The notes under the pieces were generated by a model. That model was given only the letters and a program-made list of their open reading frames with translations, had not been told where the DNA came from and made no database searches. 32,833 nucleotides of DNA, from NCBI GenBank assembly GCA_037384885.1, contig JARRNO010000106.1:1-32833 (forward strand), given 5' to 3'. The position numbers were made by a program, and so were the translations under genes. Each line of letters starts with the position of its first letter. The stretch's first letter is position 1. The DNA comes from JARRNO01 sp037384885 (GTDB lineage Bacteria; Acidobacteriota; UBA4820; DSQY01). Below, piece by piece: positions 14,375 to 22,113 of the stretch.

Positions 14375-15122
14375 ATGGCGAAAGGAGCCATTGCTTTTAT
14401 ATACGGTCTCGTCTGCTACGCGATCTTCTTTGCAGTGTTTCTGTACTCGGTCGCTTTTGTGGAAGGGTTATGGGTTCCCAGGACGATCGATTCGGGCCCC
14501 GCAGCCCCATTCGCCGCGGCGCTGGCCATCGATCTGGTCCTTCTCGGCGTCTTTGCCGTTCAGCACAGCGTGATGGCGCGGCCCGCCTTCAAACGTTGGT
14601 GGACCAAGATGATCCCCCCCTCGGTGGAACGAAGTACTTTCGTGCTGGCTTCGAGCCTGGCTCTGGCCTTGCTCTTCTGGCAATGGCGGCCGATGACCGG
14701 CACCGTCTGGTCCGTTCAGTACCCCGCCGCAAGCGATATTCTCTGGACGGTCAGCGGGCTGGGATGGCTGACGGTGCTGCTGGGCACCTTCATGATCAGC
14801 CACACCCATCTCTTCGGCCTCTACCAGGTTTGGAACCGCATGACGGGAAAAGAGGCTCCCGAGCCCAAGTTCCAGACCAGGATGCTCTACGGCCGGGTCC
14901 GGCATCCTCTNNNNNNNNNNNNNNNNNNNNNNNNNNNNNNNNNNNNNNNNNNNNNNNGCGACCCAGTTCTTCGAGGAACGGGACCTCGTCCGCTTCATCG
15001 GAGAACCCTACAGGAATTACAGGAAGAAAGTACCGGCGTTCCTGCCGAAGCTGGGACGCAGGATACGGGTCGAAGAACTGATGCCGGGGCCGGAAACCGC
15101 CGAAGCCCCCGCGCGGAGATAA
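14375..15122 (+). CDS. mddA: MddA-like methanethiol S-methyltransferase, interrupted by assembly gap
   Basis: The membrane protein closely follows the methanethiol S-methyltransferase (MddA) pattern. It has GLVCYAIFFAVFLYSVAFVE at the start, then DSGPAAPFAAALAIDLVLLG, FAVQHSVMARPAFKRWW, ERSTFVLASSLALALLFWQW and LYGRVRHPL before the gap, and TQFFEERDLVRFIGEPYRNY after it. MddA uses SAM to turn methanethiol into dimethyl sulfide. About 34 residues (roughly 100 bases) expected between RVRHPL and TQFFEERD are replaced by 47 N, and the frames on the two sides do not agree. The N-run therefore does not represent the true length. Start 14375 is set by AGGAGGTGG; an ATG at 14360 lies before that site. 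After the gap the gene ends at TAA 15120-15122. Activity is inferred from family membership. Confidence 0.85.
14911..14957. other. Assembly gap of 47 N inside mddA
   Basis: Undetermined bases. The coding frames before and after are out of register, and homologs would need about 100 bases here, so the gap length is an estimate. Confidence 0.98.
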
Positions 15123-15211
15123 AATCCGAAGTCTATGCCGCTGAGCGCAGCGTGCCCGGGCGCCTTCCGTGATCGGGAATCCGCGCGGTTCAGGGATAAG
15201 GAGATGTTGCG

Positions 15212-15484
15212 ATGCCGAAATTCGTCATTGAAAGAGAGATTCCCGGAGCAGGCAACCTTTCGCCTCAGGAACTGCAGGCCATATCCCGAAAATCCTGCAG
15301 CATCCTGGGAGACATGGGACCGGAGATCCAGTGGGTACACAGCTACGTGAGCGACGACAAAATCTACTGTGTCTACATCGCTCCGGGGGAAGAACAGATC
15401 CTCGAACACGCCCGGCGGGGCGAGTTTCCTGCAAACCGGGTTTCTCGAGTACGGACGCTCATCGATCCGACAACAGCAGAGTGA
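15212..15484 (+). CDS. DUF4242 family small protein
   Basis: The 90-residue product begins MPKFVIEREIPGAGNLSPQE and contains IQWVHSYVSDDKIYCVYIAP and a C-terminal ARRGEFPANRVSRVRTL, the pattern of DUF4242 (also described as SCO4226-type nickel-binding) proteins. Some members of this ferredoxin-like-fold group bind nickel; no enzymatic role is established. AAGGAGATGTTGCG precedes the ATG. It lies 89 bases after mddA on the same strand, possibly co-transcribed, and ends just ahead of a convergent hairpin. Confidence 0.82.
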   Translation: MPKFVIEREIPGAGNLSPQELQAISRKSCSILGDMGPEIQWVHSYVSDDKIYCVYIAPGEEQILEHARRGEFPANRVSRVRTLIDPTTAE

Positions 15485-15491
15485 CGCATCG

Positions 15492-15519
15492 GGCGGAGGC
15501 CCTCAACGGGGCCTCCGCC
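15492..15519. terminator. Strong hairpin between convergent genes
   Basis: GGCGGAGGCCC (15492-15502) and GGGCCTCCGCC (15509-15519) pair perfectly around a six-base loop. It lies just after the DUF4242 stop and overlaps the last codons of the opposing DUF2784 gene. There is no T-run on either side, so termination efficiency is uncertain. Confidence 0.55.
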
Positions 15520-15883
15520 GCTTGACCGCGCGCCAGACGATCCATCCGTAGCACCCGGCGTTGATGAGCACCACGAAGGTTCCGAGGAGAATCTGGATTT
15601 CACGGGTCAGTCCCGCGGGATAGAGCACCGGAATGAGATAGTGTTGAATGAAGTCCCCTCGGTAGGCGGCCGACCCGCCCGCCAGGCGGAGCCTGTTCTC
15701 CAGTGGAGTGAGCGGGCAGATGAGGCCCGCGTATTCAACCAGCGCGCCCCATGCGGCGGCCGGCAGGTGCAGCCAGGCGACCCACCGTCTCTTCAGGACG
15801 AGCAGGGCGCCGGCTGTGACAAAGGCGGCAAAGCCCAAGTGAATGATCACGATGAAGTCCGCCAGGAAGAGATAGATGTTCAT
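15503..15883 (-). CDS. DUF2784 family membrane protein
   Basis: The 126-residue protein has about three to four helices and the DUF2784 signatures: ADFIVIIHLGFAAFVTAG near the start, WLHLPAAAWGALVEYAGLIC, PLTPLENRLR and GDFIQHYLIPVLYPAGLTRE. The conserved His, Glu and Tyr residues in or near helices suggest a cofactor or metal role, but the family's function is unknown. AGGA lies about 11 bases ahead of the ATG. It lies downstream of the flavoredoxin gene on the same strand with a 36-base gap, so the two may form an operon. It is convergent with the DUF4242 gene. Confidence 0.88.
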   Translation of the reverse strand: MNIYLFLADFIVIIHLGFAAFVTAGALLVLKRRWVAWLHLPAAAWGALVEYAGLICPLTPLENRLRLAGGSAAYRGDFIQHYLIPVLYPAGLTREIQILLGTFVVLINAGCYGWIVWRAVKRRRPR

Positions 15884-15919
15884 GGGGAAGAATCCTACCG
15901 GCTCCGTGCTGCCGCATGG

Positions 15920-16492
15920 TCAGCGAGCAAATCGCCGCCCCGCATCATACGCCTTGCCGATTTCGCCTCCGAGGCCATGGTAGCAGCGGAGCTCCGGGCT
16001 GTAGACAAAGGGCCGGACCTTTTCAATATCCGGCACGCCTTCGGCATTCAGCACGTCCGTTTCCGCCTTGATGTCCAGGATCTCCCCTACGAAAAGGGTG
16101 TGCAAGCCGATCTCCAACGTATGGATAACCCGGCATTCCAGGACCAGGGGAAATTCTTCCACATAGGGGGCGTCCACTTTACCGGCTTTGACCGGCGTGA
16201 GGCCCGTATCTTCAAACTTGTTCGTGTTCCGGCCGGACGCGATGCCGAAATAGTCGGCCTCCCGAAGAAATTTCTCAGAAGGAACGCTGATCGTAAAGGC
16301 GCGCCGTGTCATCAGCCCTTCAAAGGAATAGGTGGCCTTTCTGAGCGACACGTTGATGCAGGGCGGGCTTGAACAGCAGATCCCGGCCCAGGAAGCGGTC
16401 ATCCCGTTGGGATTTCCGCCGGCGTCGTAACTGCCGACAACCCATACCGGGGTCGTGAAGGCGAGCGGTTTCGGTCCAAGAGATGTTTTCAT
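15920..16492 (-). CDS. flr: Flavoredoxin (flavin reductase-like FMN protein)
   Basis: The 190-residue product follows Desulfovibrio flavoredoxin closely: TTPVWVVGSYDAGGNPNGMT, SWAGICCSSPPCINVSLRKA, EKFLREADYFGIASGRNTNK, LVLECRVIHTLEIGLHTLFV, GVPDIEKVRPFVYSP. Flavoredoxin is a dimeric FMN protein thought to carry electrons in sulfite/thiosulfate metabolism of sulfate reducers; related flavin-reductase-like proteins serve other redox roles. The open frame begins at 16600, but ATG 16492 (MKTSLGPKPLAF), with AGGGGGTG just ahead, matches the family start. It is one of the best lineage indicators in the window. Confidence 0.88.
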   Translation of the reverse strand: MKTSLGPKPLAFTTPVWVVGSYDAGGNPNGMTASWAGICCSSPPCINVSLRKATYSFEGLMTRRAFTISVPSEKFLREADYFGIASGRNTNKFEDTGLTPVKAGKVDAPYVEEFPLVLECRVIHTLEIGLHTLFVGEILDIKAETDVLNAEGVPDIEKVRPFVYSPELRCYHGLGGEIGKAYDAGRRFAR

Positions 16493-16559
16493 TTGCACCC
16501 CCTGCTTTTTATTGTACAACACGTGAATGCCCGGCTCGGATGCAGGGGGCGGGCGCCCG

Positions 16560-16605
16560 TAACATTTGAATTTCCAATGTGTTATAGTAATTAATGTCAA
16601 CGGAT
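16560..16605. promoter_or_regulatory. AT-rich divergent promoter region (flavoredoxin / aconitase)
   Basis: This is a sharply AT-rich island in GC-rich DNA. On the minus strand a perfect TTGACA lies at 16600-16595, but no good -10 hexamer is found 16-18 bases downstream. On the plus strand TTGAAT (16566-16571) is followed after 16 bases by TAATTA (16588-16593). These are candidate elements only. Confidence 0.3.
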
Positions 16606-16759
16606 GCCGTGAGCGGGTCCTCTTTTACCCATTCGCCCCGGGCCCGCCGGCCGGAAAAACTCATATCGGTTCCTGCCTCCATTTCATTGCATTTCATTCC
16701 GGCCAGCAGGCGGCTCGCCCCGACAGGACAGGGACCGGACCGACCATGGAGGTGCAGCC

Positions 16760-18706
16760 ATGCGCAGCAATCTGGCCAAGAAACTGATCCAAAGCCATCT
16801 CGTCGCTGGAGAAATGGTTCCGGGCGGAGAGATCGCGTTGAACATCGACCAGACTCTGACCCAGGACGCCACAGGCACCATGGTGATGCTGGAATTTGAA
16901 GCCATGGGCGTGCCCCGGGTTAAAACCGAGCTGTCCGCCCAATATGTGGACCACAACCTCATCCAGGAGGACTTCAAGAACCCCGACGATCACCTCTTTC
17001 TTCGGAGCGCCTGCCGAAAATTCGGCGTTTGGTACAGCCGGCCCGGCAACGGCGTGAGCCACCCCGTTCACATGGAGCGATTTGGCGTGCCGGGCAAGAC
17101 CATGCTCGGTTCGGACAGCCACACTCCCGCAGCGGGCGCCCTGGGAATGCTCGCCATCGGCGCCGGCGGGCTGGAAGTGGCCCTGGCCATGGCCGGGGAG
17201 CCCTTCTACGTCAAAATGCCGAAAATCCTCGGTGTCAGGTTGAAGGGCCGGCTTCCCGAGTGGGTCAGCGCCAAGGATGTCATCCTTGAAATGCTGCGCC
17301 GTCACGGCGTCAAGGGCGGCGTCGGAAGGATCGTGGAATACTACGGTCCCGGGCTCGAGTCTCTTTCCGCCATGGACCGCCATGTCATCGCCAACATGGG
17401 GGCCGAACTCGGCGCCACGACCTCGATCTTTCCCTCCGATGCGACGGTCAAGGAATTCATGGTCAAGCAGGGCCGCGGCGACCGGTGGCGTGAGCTGTCT
17501 GCCGACCGGGACGCGGACTACGACGAACATGATGAAATTGACCTGTCCGGGCTGGAACCTCTCATCGCCTGTCCCAGTTCTCCGGGCAACGTTGTCCCGG
17601 TGAGGGAGGTGTCAGGACGGGAGATCTATCAGGTGTATATCGGATCGTCTGCCAATCCGGGCTTTCGCGATTTCGCCTCGGCCGCGGAAATTGTTGCCGG
17701 CAGGCAGGTGCACGACCGAGTGTCCTTCGACATCAATCCGACATCAAGGCAGATCCTGGAAAACCTCATCATCAGCGGCCACCTGACCAAGCTTATCCGG
17801 TCCGGCGCGCGCCTTCACCAGGCCGGCTGCAACGGCTGTATCGGCATGGGGCAGGCGCCCGCGACGAACCGGATCAGTCTCAGGACGGTCCCCCGGAACT
17901 TTCCAGGCCGTTCAGGCACACGCGAGGACCAAGTCTACCTTTGCAGTCCGGAAACCGCCGCGGCTTCCGCTTTGACCGGCGTGATCACCGACCCACGGAC
18001 CCTGGACATGGCCTTTCCGGCGGCCAAGGAACCGCCAAAGATCCATATCAACGCCGAAATGCTGGTGAAGCCGGCCGCCGATGCCTCTTCCGCCGAACTG
18101 GAAAAGGGACCGAACATCAAACCCCTCCCGGAATTCGATCCCCTGCCGGACGCTTTCGAAGCCCCGGTGCTGCTCAAGGTGGGCGATGACATCTCCACGG
18201 ACGAGATCATGCCCGCCGGAGCCAAGGTTCTCCCTTACCGCAGCAATATTCCCGAAATCAGCAGATTCGTTTTCTCCCAGGTCGACGAGGACTTTTATGA
18301 AAGGGCCGCCGCCATAGACCGCGGTTCCTCCGTCGTGGTCGGCGGAGAAAACTACGGGCAGGGTTCCAGCCGCGAGCATGCTGCTCTGGCTCCCCGCTGG
18401 CTCGGTCTTCGCGCCGTCCTGGCCAAGAGCTTTGCCCGCATTCACTGGCAGAACCTGGTCAATTTCGGCATCCTGCCGCTGGCTTTCTCCGACCCGGAGG
18501 ATTGGGAACGCATCCGCCAGGGCGACACGCTCCGTTTCGAGGATCTAAAGCAATCCCTGCGCAAGGGAAAGAGCGTCAAGGTCATCAATTCCTCCCGGGA
18601 AGAGGCCTACGAGGCGGAACATGCCATGACGGCGCGGCAGGTGGAGATGGTCCTGAAGGGCAGCCTGATCAATCTGGTGCGCGAAAAGCACGGCGCCCGA
18701 GAATAG
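16760..18706 (+). CDS. Aconitate hydratase, Aquifex-type
   Basis: Aconitase interconverts citrate and isocitrate in the TCA cycle through a [4Fe-4S] cluster. The 648-residue protein has the swivelling-domain order of the aconitase A superfamily: GSDSHTPAAGALGMLAIGAG, the cluster region GCNGCIGMGQAPATN (C357, C360), NFPGRSGT, SPETAAASAL, and the C-terminal domain with DDISTDEIMPAG and GENYGQGSSREHAALAPRWL. The first cluster ligand, normally Cys in IGSCTN, is Ser here (IGSSAN, S297). C271 in LIACPSSPGN could substitute. I recall IGSSxNPG as usual in the Aquifex-type group but cannot check it. It is shorter than mitochondrial-type aconitase (about 750). GGAGGTG precedes the ATG. A related hydro-lyase substrate such as homoaconitate is less likely. 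Confidence 0.9.
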   Translation: MRSNLAKKLIQSHLVAGEMVPGGEIALNIDQTLTQDATGTMVMLEFEAMGVPRVKTELSAQYVDHNLIQEDFKNPDDHLFLRSACRKFGVWYSRPGNGVSHPVHMERFGVPGKTMLGSDSHTPAAGALGMLAIGAGGLEVALAMAGEPFYVKMPKILGVRLKGRLPEWVSAKDVILEMLRRHGVKGGVGRIVEYYGPGLESLSAMDRHVIANMGAELGATTSIFPSDATVKEFMVKQGRGDRWRELSADRDADYDEHDEIDLSGLEPLIACPSSPGNVVPVREVSGREIYQVYIGSSANPGFRDFASAAEIVAGRQVHDRVSFDINPTSRQILENLIISGHLTKLIRSGARLHQAGCNGCIGMGQAPATNRISLRTVPRNFPGRSGTREDQVYLCSPETAAASALTGVITDPRTLDMAFPAAKEPPKIHINAEMLVKPAADASSAELEKGPNIKPLPEFDPLPDAFEAPVLLKVGDDISTDEIMPAGAKVLPYRSNIPEISRFVFSQVDEDFYERAAAIDRGSSVVVGGENYGQGSSREHAALAPRWLGLRAVLAKSFARIHWQNLVNFGILPLAFSDPEDWERIRQGDTLRFEDLKQSLRKGKSVKVINSSREEAYEAEHAMTARQVEMVLKGSLINLVREKHGARE

Positions 18707-18777
18707 AAAACAGGTGGAAACGGTTCTTTAGACAGGGGAAGAGCGGGGCAACGCCGAACAACATCTAGGAGTTGAAA

Positions 18778-19410
18778 ATGAATTTACTGGTTTTTGGCGC
18801 AACAGGGGGAACCGGACGGGAAATCGTCCGCCAGGCCTTGGCGCAGGGGCACATCATCACGGCCTTTGCCCCCCATCCCGCAGAACTGGACATTGTCGAC
18901 CCGCGCCTGCACCGGGTCAAAGGCGACGTGCGCGACTTCGAAGCAGTCGACAACGTCGTGCCCGGGCACCACGCTGTACTCTCATCCCTCGGCAGCCGGG
19001 TTCTCAACCGGAACACGGTTCTCCCGGCCGGCACGCGAAACATCGTCCAAGCCATGGAAAAGCACGGAATTCGCCGGTTGATCAGCGTTTCCTGCCTTGG
19101 CGCCGGCGACAGCCGGGAGCATATCGGGCTGCTCTACAACCTTCTGCTCACGCCCGTTCTCATGCACGCCTTTATCGAGCAGAAGGAGGAACAGGAAAGT
19201 ATCATCATGCGAAGCACCCTGGACTGGACCGTCGTTCGTCCCGGGGCGCTCACGGACGGACCGCGGACGGGGAAATACCACGCCGGATTTGACCCCGCCG
19301 GCGAAACCGATATCGAGGCCAAGATCTCCCGCGCGGATCTGGCCGACTTCCTGCTTAAGCAGATCGAAGACGAGACCTTTCTCCACCAAGCGCCCGGCCT
19401 CTCCTACTGA
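18778..19410 (+). CDS. NAD(P)H-binding atypical SDR protein
   Basis: The 210-residue protein begins with the dinucleotide fingerprint FGATGGTGREIVRQAL. It matches NAD(P)H-binding proteins of the biliverdin-reductase-B-like type: a short Rossmann fold lacking the Tyr-x3-Lys pair, with RLISVSCLGAGDS and LDWTVVRPGALTDGPRTGKY in the positions usual for that group. It probably reduces a flavin, quinone or similar acceptor, or acts as a redox sensor; the substrate is unknown. ATG 18778 with TAGGAG ahead is preferred to the TTG at 18772. It lies 71 bases after aconitase on the same strand, so co-transcription is possible, without a clear functional link. Confidence 0.85.
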   Translation: MNLLVFGATGGTGREIVRQALAQGHIITAFAPHPAELDIVDPRLHRVKGDVRDFEAVDNVVPGHHAVLSSLGSRVLNRNTVLPAGTRNIVQAMEKHGIRRLISVSCLGAGDSREHIGLLYNLLLTPVLMHAFIEQKEEQESIIMRSTLDWTVVRPGALTDGPRTGKYHAGFDPAGETDIEAKISRADLADFLLKQIEDETFLHQAPGLSY

Positions 19411-19487
19411 TCCTTCCCCTTCACCGGGGCGGGCCGCCGTTGGCTCACAGCCCCGGCCCGTGCTAGTGTATGGGAAAGGAGAAGCCT

Positions 19488-20798
19488 ATGGCGAAAAAGA
19501 AGGCGGGGGGAATCGGCTACTGGTCCGCCGTTTCCATAGGGATCGGCGGCATGGTGGGCGGCGGCATTTTCGCCGTTCTCGGCCTGGCGGTTCAGCTGGC
19601 GCACGGGGGAACCCCTGTCGCTTTCCTGATTGCCGGGATCGTGGCTCTGCTCACATCCTATTCCTACGCCAAATTGTCCGTCGGGTTCCCCAGCCAGGGC
19701 GGCACGGTGGTCTTTCTGGACCGGGCCTTCGGCGTCGATCTCTTCACGGGCACCATGAACAATCTGCTGTGGATCAGCTACGTGGTCATGCTCGCCCTGT
19801 ACTCCTTCGCCTTCGGAAGCTACGGCGCCACCTTCTTTCCCCAGCCGGAACAAGCGTTCTGGAAGCACGTACTGATCAGTGCGGGCATTCTTGTCCCCAT
19901 GGTTCTCAACATGCTCAGCGCCGGCATCATCGGCAAGGCCGAAACCTACATCGTGGGGATCAAGGTCACGATCCTGCTCTTTTTTGTGGCCGTCGGATTC
20001 CGAGGCATCGACGCCGCCAGGCTCGCCCCTTCGACCTGGTCTCCCTCCATCCAGCTTCTGGCGGGGGGCATGATCATCTTCCTCGCTTACGAAGGCTTCG
20101 AGTTGATCGCCAACGCGGCGCAGGACGTGGCCGACGTAAAGAAAACGCTTCCCAAGGCCTTTTACTCGTCGGTCATCTTCGTCATTCTTCTCTACATTCT
20201 CGTCGCCATGGTCGCGGTGGGGTCTCTTCCCGTTCATGACATCGTGGCCGCGAAAGACTATGCTCTGGCGGAGGCGGCAAGGCCCTTCCTCGGATCGTTC
20301 GGATTCAAACTGATCGCCGTGGCCGCCCTGCTTTCCACCTTCTCCGCCGTCAACGCCACGCTGTACGGTTCCGCCCGGCTGAGCTACACCATCGCACGGG
20401 AGGGCGAGCTGCCTGCCTTTCTCGAGAACCGCGTCTGGAACAAGCCCGTGGAAGGATTGGTTCTTACGTCGCTCTTCGCCCTTCTCTTGGCCAACCTTGC
20501 AGATTTGTCCAGCATTTCCATGATGGGCAGCGCCGGCTTTCTCCTGATCTTTGCAGCCGTAAACGCCGCCAATATCAAGCTGGCGAAGAAGACTGAAAGC
20601 CGGCGATGGCTCTCGGCGTTCGGCCTTGCCGCCTGCCTGGCGGCTTTTGGCGCCCTCATCTGGGAGACTTCCAGCTCTTCGCCGGGCCACCTCTGGGTGC
20701 TTGCGGGCATGGCGGGGATATCGTTCCTTGTTGAATTCGCCTACCGGGAATACAGGGGGCACGAGTTCAAATTGGCCGGAAAAGACTCCTCCGGTTAG
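19488..20798 (+). CDS. APC-superfamily amino acid permease
   Basis: The 436-residue protein has about 12 membrane helices and the APC fingerprint in helix 1 (SIGIGGMVGGGIFAVLGLAV). It also has KLSVGFPSQGGTVVFLDRAF, FLAYEGFELIANAAQDV with the ANAAQDV-type motif after helix 6, and FSAVNATLYGSARLSYTIAR. It should move amino acids or related amines across the inner membrane; substrate and mode (uptake or exchange) cannot be read. ATG 19488 is chosen over 19470 because AAGGAG sits at the right distance. It has its own 77-base upstream gap containing an imperfect GC-rich inverted repeat (CCGGGGC/GCCCCGG), and may be a separate unit from the upstream gene. Confidence 0.92.
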   Translation: MAKKKAGGIGYWSAVSIGIGGMVGGGIFAVLGLAVQLAHGGTPVAFLIAGIVALLTSYSYAKLSVGFPSQGGTVVFLDRAFGVDLFTGTMNNLLWISYVVMLALYSFAFGSYGATFFPQPEQAFWKHVLISAGILVPMVLNMLSAGIIGKAETYIVGIKVTILLFFVAVGFRGIDAARLAPSTWSPSIQLLAGGMIIFLAYEGFELIANAAQDVADVKKTLPKAFYSSVIFVILLYILVAMVAVGSLPVHDIVAAKDYALAEAARPFLGSFGFKLIAVAALLSTFSAVNATLYGSARLSYTIAREGELPAFLENRVWNKPVEGLVLTSLFALLLANLADLSSISMMGSAGFLLIFAAVNAANIKLAKKTESRRWLSAFGLAACLAAFGALIWETSSSSPGHLWVLAGMAGISFLVEFAYREYRGHEFKLAGKDSSG

Positions 20799-20818
20799 AA
20801 CGCCCCGCTACGCCACGC

Positions 20819-20846
20819 AAAAAAGGGGAGGCGTTTCCGCCCCCCC
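20819..20846 (-). terminator. Terminator of the M16 peptidase gene
   Basis: On the minus strand a nine-pair stem (one G-U pair) closes a GAAA loop and is followed by TTTTTT. It lies 26 bases after the peptidase stop. The plus-strand permease gene ends at 20798, just before it; in that direction the T-run is absent. Confidence 0.75.
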
Positions 20847-20871
20847 GTGCTTCCAGGAATCAACCCGGAGT

Positions 20872-22113
20872 TTACTTCAAGGGATTCCCTTCTTTGTCGA
20901 GTTCCACAACCGGGCCGATGTCCAGCTTCTCAAGCGCCGGCAGGACGGCTTCCCGGTCGCCGACCACCACGATGGCCAGCCGGTCCGGATGGATGTACTT
21001 GGCGGCGATATCCCGCGCTTGATCCAGCGAGAGCCTGCCGACTTTCACGGGAAACACCTCCAGCGCGTCGTCGGGCAGGCCGTAAAGGGCCGCCTCCGTC
21101 AGCATGCCGGCGATCTGTCCCGGAGTTTCGAACTGGCGAGCGTAGCCGTTCACCAGGTCGTTCCGGGTCAATTTAAGCTCCTCTTCCGTCACGGGCTTTT
21201 GGCCTGCGATCCCTTCGATTTCCTTCACGAACTCCTGCACTGCCGGCGCCGTCACGTTGGTGGCCACGGAGGCGTATGCCAGGAAAGCGCCCGGCGCCTT
21301 TTGATAGTCAAACCGGGAATAGGCGCCGTAGGTGTATCCCTTGTCCTCGCGAAGGTTCATGAACAGCCGGGCCGAAGCGTTGCCGCCCAGCACGTTGTTC
21401 ACCGCCTCGATGGCGGCGTAGTCGCTCGTGCCACGGGCCGCGCCCACGTGTCCGCAGACGATGACGGATTGGGCGGCGCCCTTCTTGTTGACGAGGTAGA
21501 TGGTCCGCTTGCCGTGCTGAGACACCGCCGGAATGCGCAGTTCTGGAGCGGCCGTTCCCTTCCAGCCGCCGAAAGCCTGTTCCAGCTTCGGCTGCAGTTC
21601 CGCGCGGGTCACATCACCCACGACCACCAGTGTGGCGTTGGAGGGCACGGCCCACCGGCTCCAGAAACTCTTCACGTCTTTCAACCCCGCGGCCTTCACG
21701 CCCGCCACCGTCCCTTCGCTGAGGTGACCGTAGGGGTGGCCGCCGTAAAGAACCTTGGCCAGAGCCACCTGCGCCAGGGCCCTCGGCTGGTCTTTCTGCT
21801 GCTGCAGCGAAACGAGGGTGCTCTTCTTGAGGCGGGACATTTCCGCCGCCGGAAAGTCCGGGTGGAGCAGCACGTCGGCGTAAAGCGCGAGCGAGGAGTC
21901 CAAACGGGTCTTCAAAGAGGACAGCCCGGCGGTGATGGCGTCGCGGTCCGCCCGGACTCGCAGACGCGCGCCCTGGGTCTCCAGCCTCTCGGCGATCTGC
22001 TGCGAAGTCATGCCGGCTGCACCTTCTGTGAGAATATCGGCGGTCAGGGCGGCCAGCCCTTCCCGGCCTGCCGGATCCGCGGAAGACCCGCCCGGAATCA
22101 CCATCTCGATCAA
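20872..22113 (-). CDS. M16 zinc peptidase, C-terminal half (frameshifted off its N-terminal half)
   Basis: This frame encodes the second M16 (insulinase/pitrilysin-like) domain pair: IEMVIPGGSSADPAGREGLA, SRLKKSTLVSLQQQKDQPRA, YGGHPYGHLSEGT, WAVPSNATLVVVGDV and LNVLGG-like VNNVLGGNASARLFMNLRED, then GYTYGAYSRFDY. It lacks the HxxEH zinc motif, as expected for the inactive second half of two-domain M16 proteins. There is no proper start or ribosome site: the frame merely opens at TTG 22113 inside the upstream coding sequence. It is the direct continuation of the protein begun at 23587, displaced by a short deletion near 22105-22125. Confidence 0.85.
   Translation of the reverse strand: MIEMVIPGGSSADPAGREGLAALTADILTEGAAGMTSQQIAERLETQGARLRVRADRDAITAGLSSLKTRLDSSLALYADVLLHPDFPAAEMSRLKKSTLVSLQQQKDQPRALAQVALAKVLYGGHPYGHLSEGTVAGVKAAGLKDVKSFWSRWAVPSNATLVVVGDVTRAELQPKLEQAFGGWKGTAAPELRIPAVSQHGKRTIYLVNKKGAAQSVIVCGHVGAARGTSDYAAIEAVNNVLGGNASARLFMNLREDKGYTYGAYSRFDYQKAPGAFLAYASVATNVTAPAVQEFVKEIEGIAGQKPVTEEELKLTRNDLVNGYARQFETPGQIAGMLTEAALYGLPDDALEVFPVKVGRLSLDQARDIAAKYIHPDRLAIVVVGDREAVLPALEKLDIGPVVELDKEGNPLK

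Noticed and set aside
19404..20762. Long minus-strand open frame of 452 codons.
   Set aside because: It is antisense to the APC permease with no recognisable motifs.
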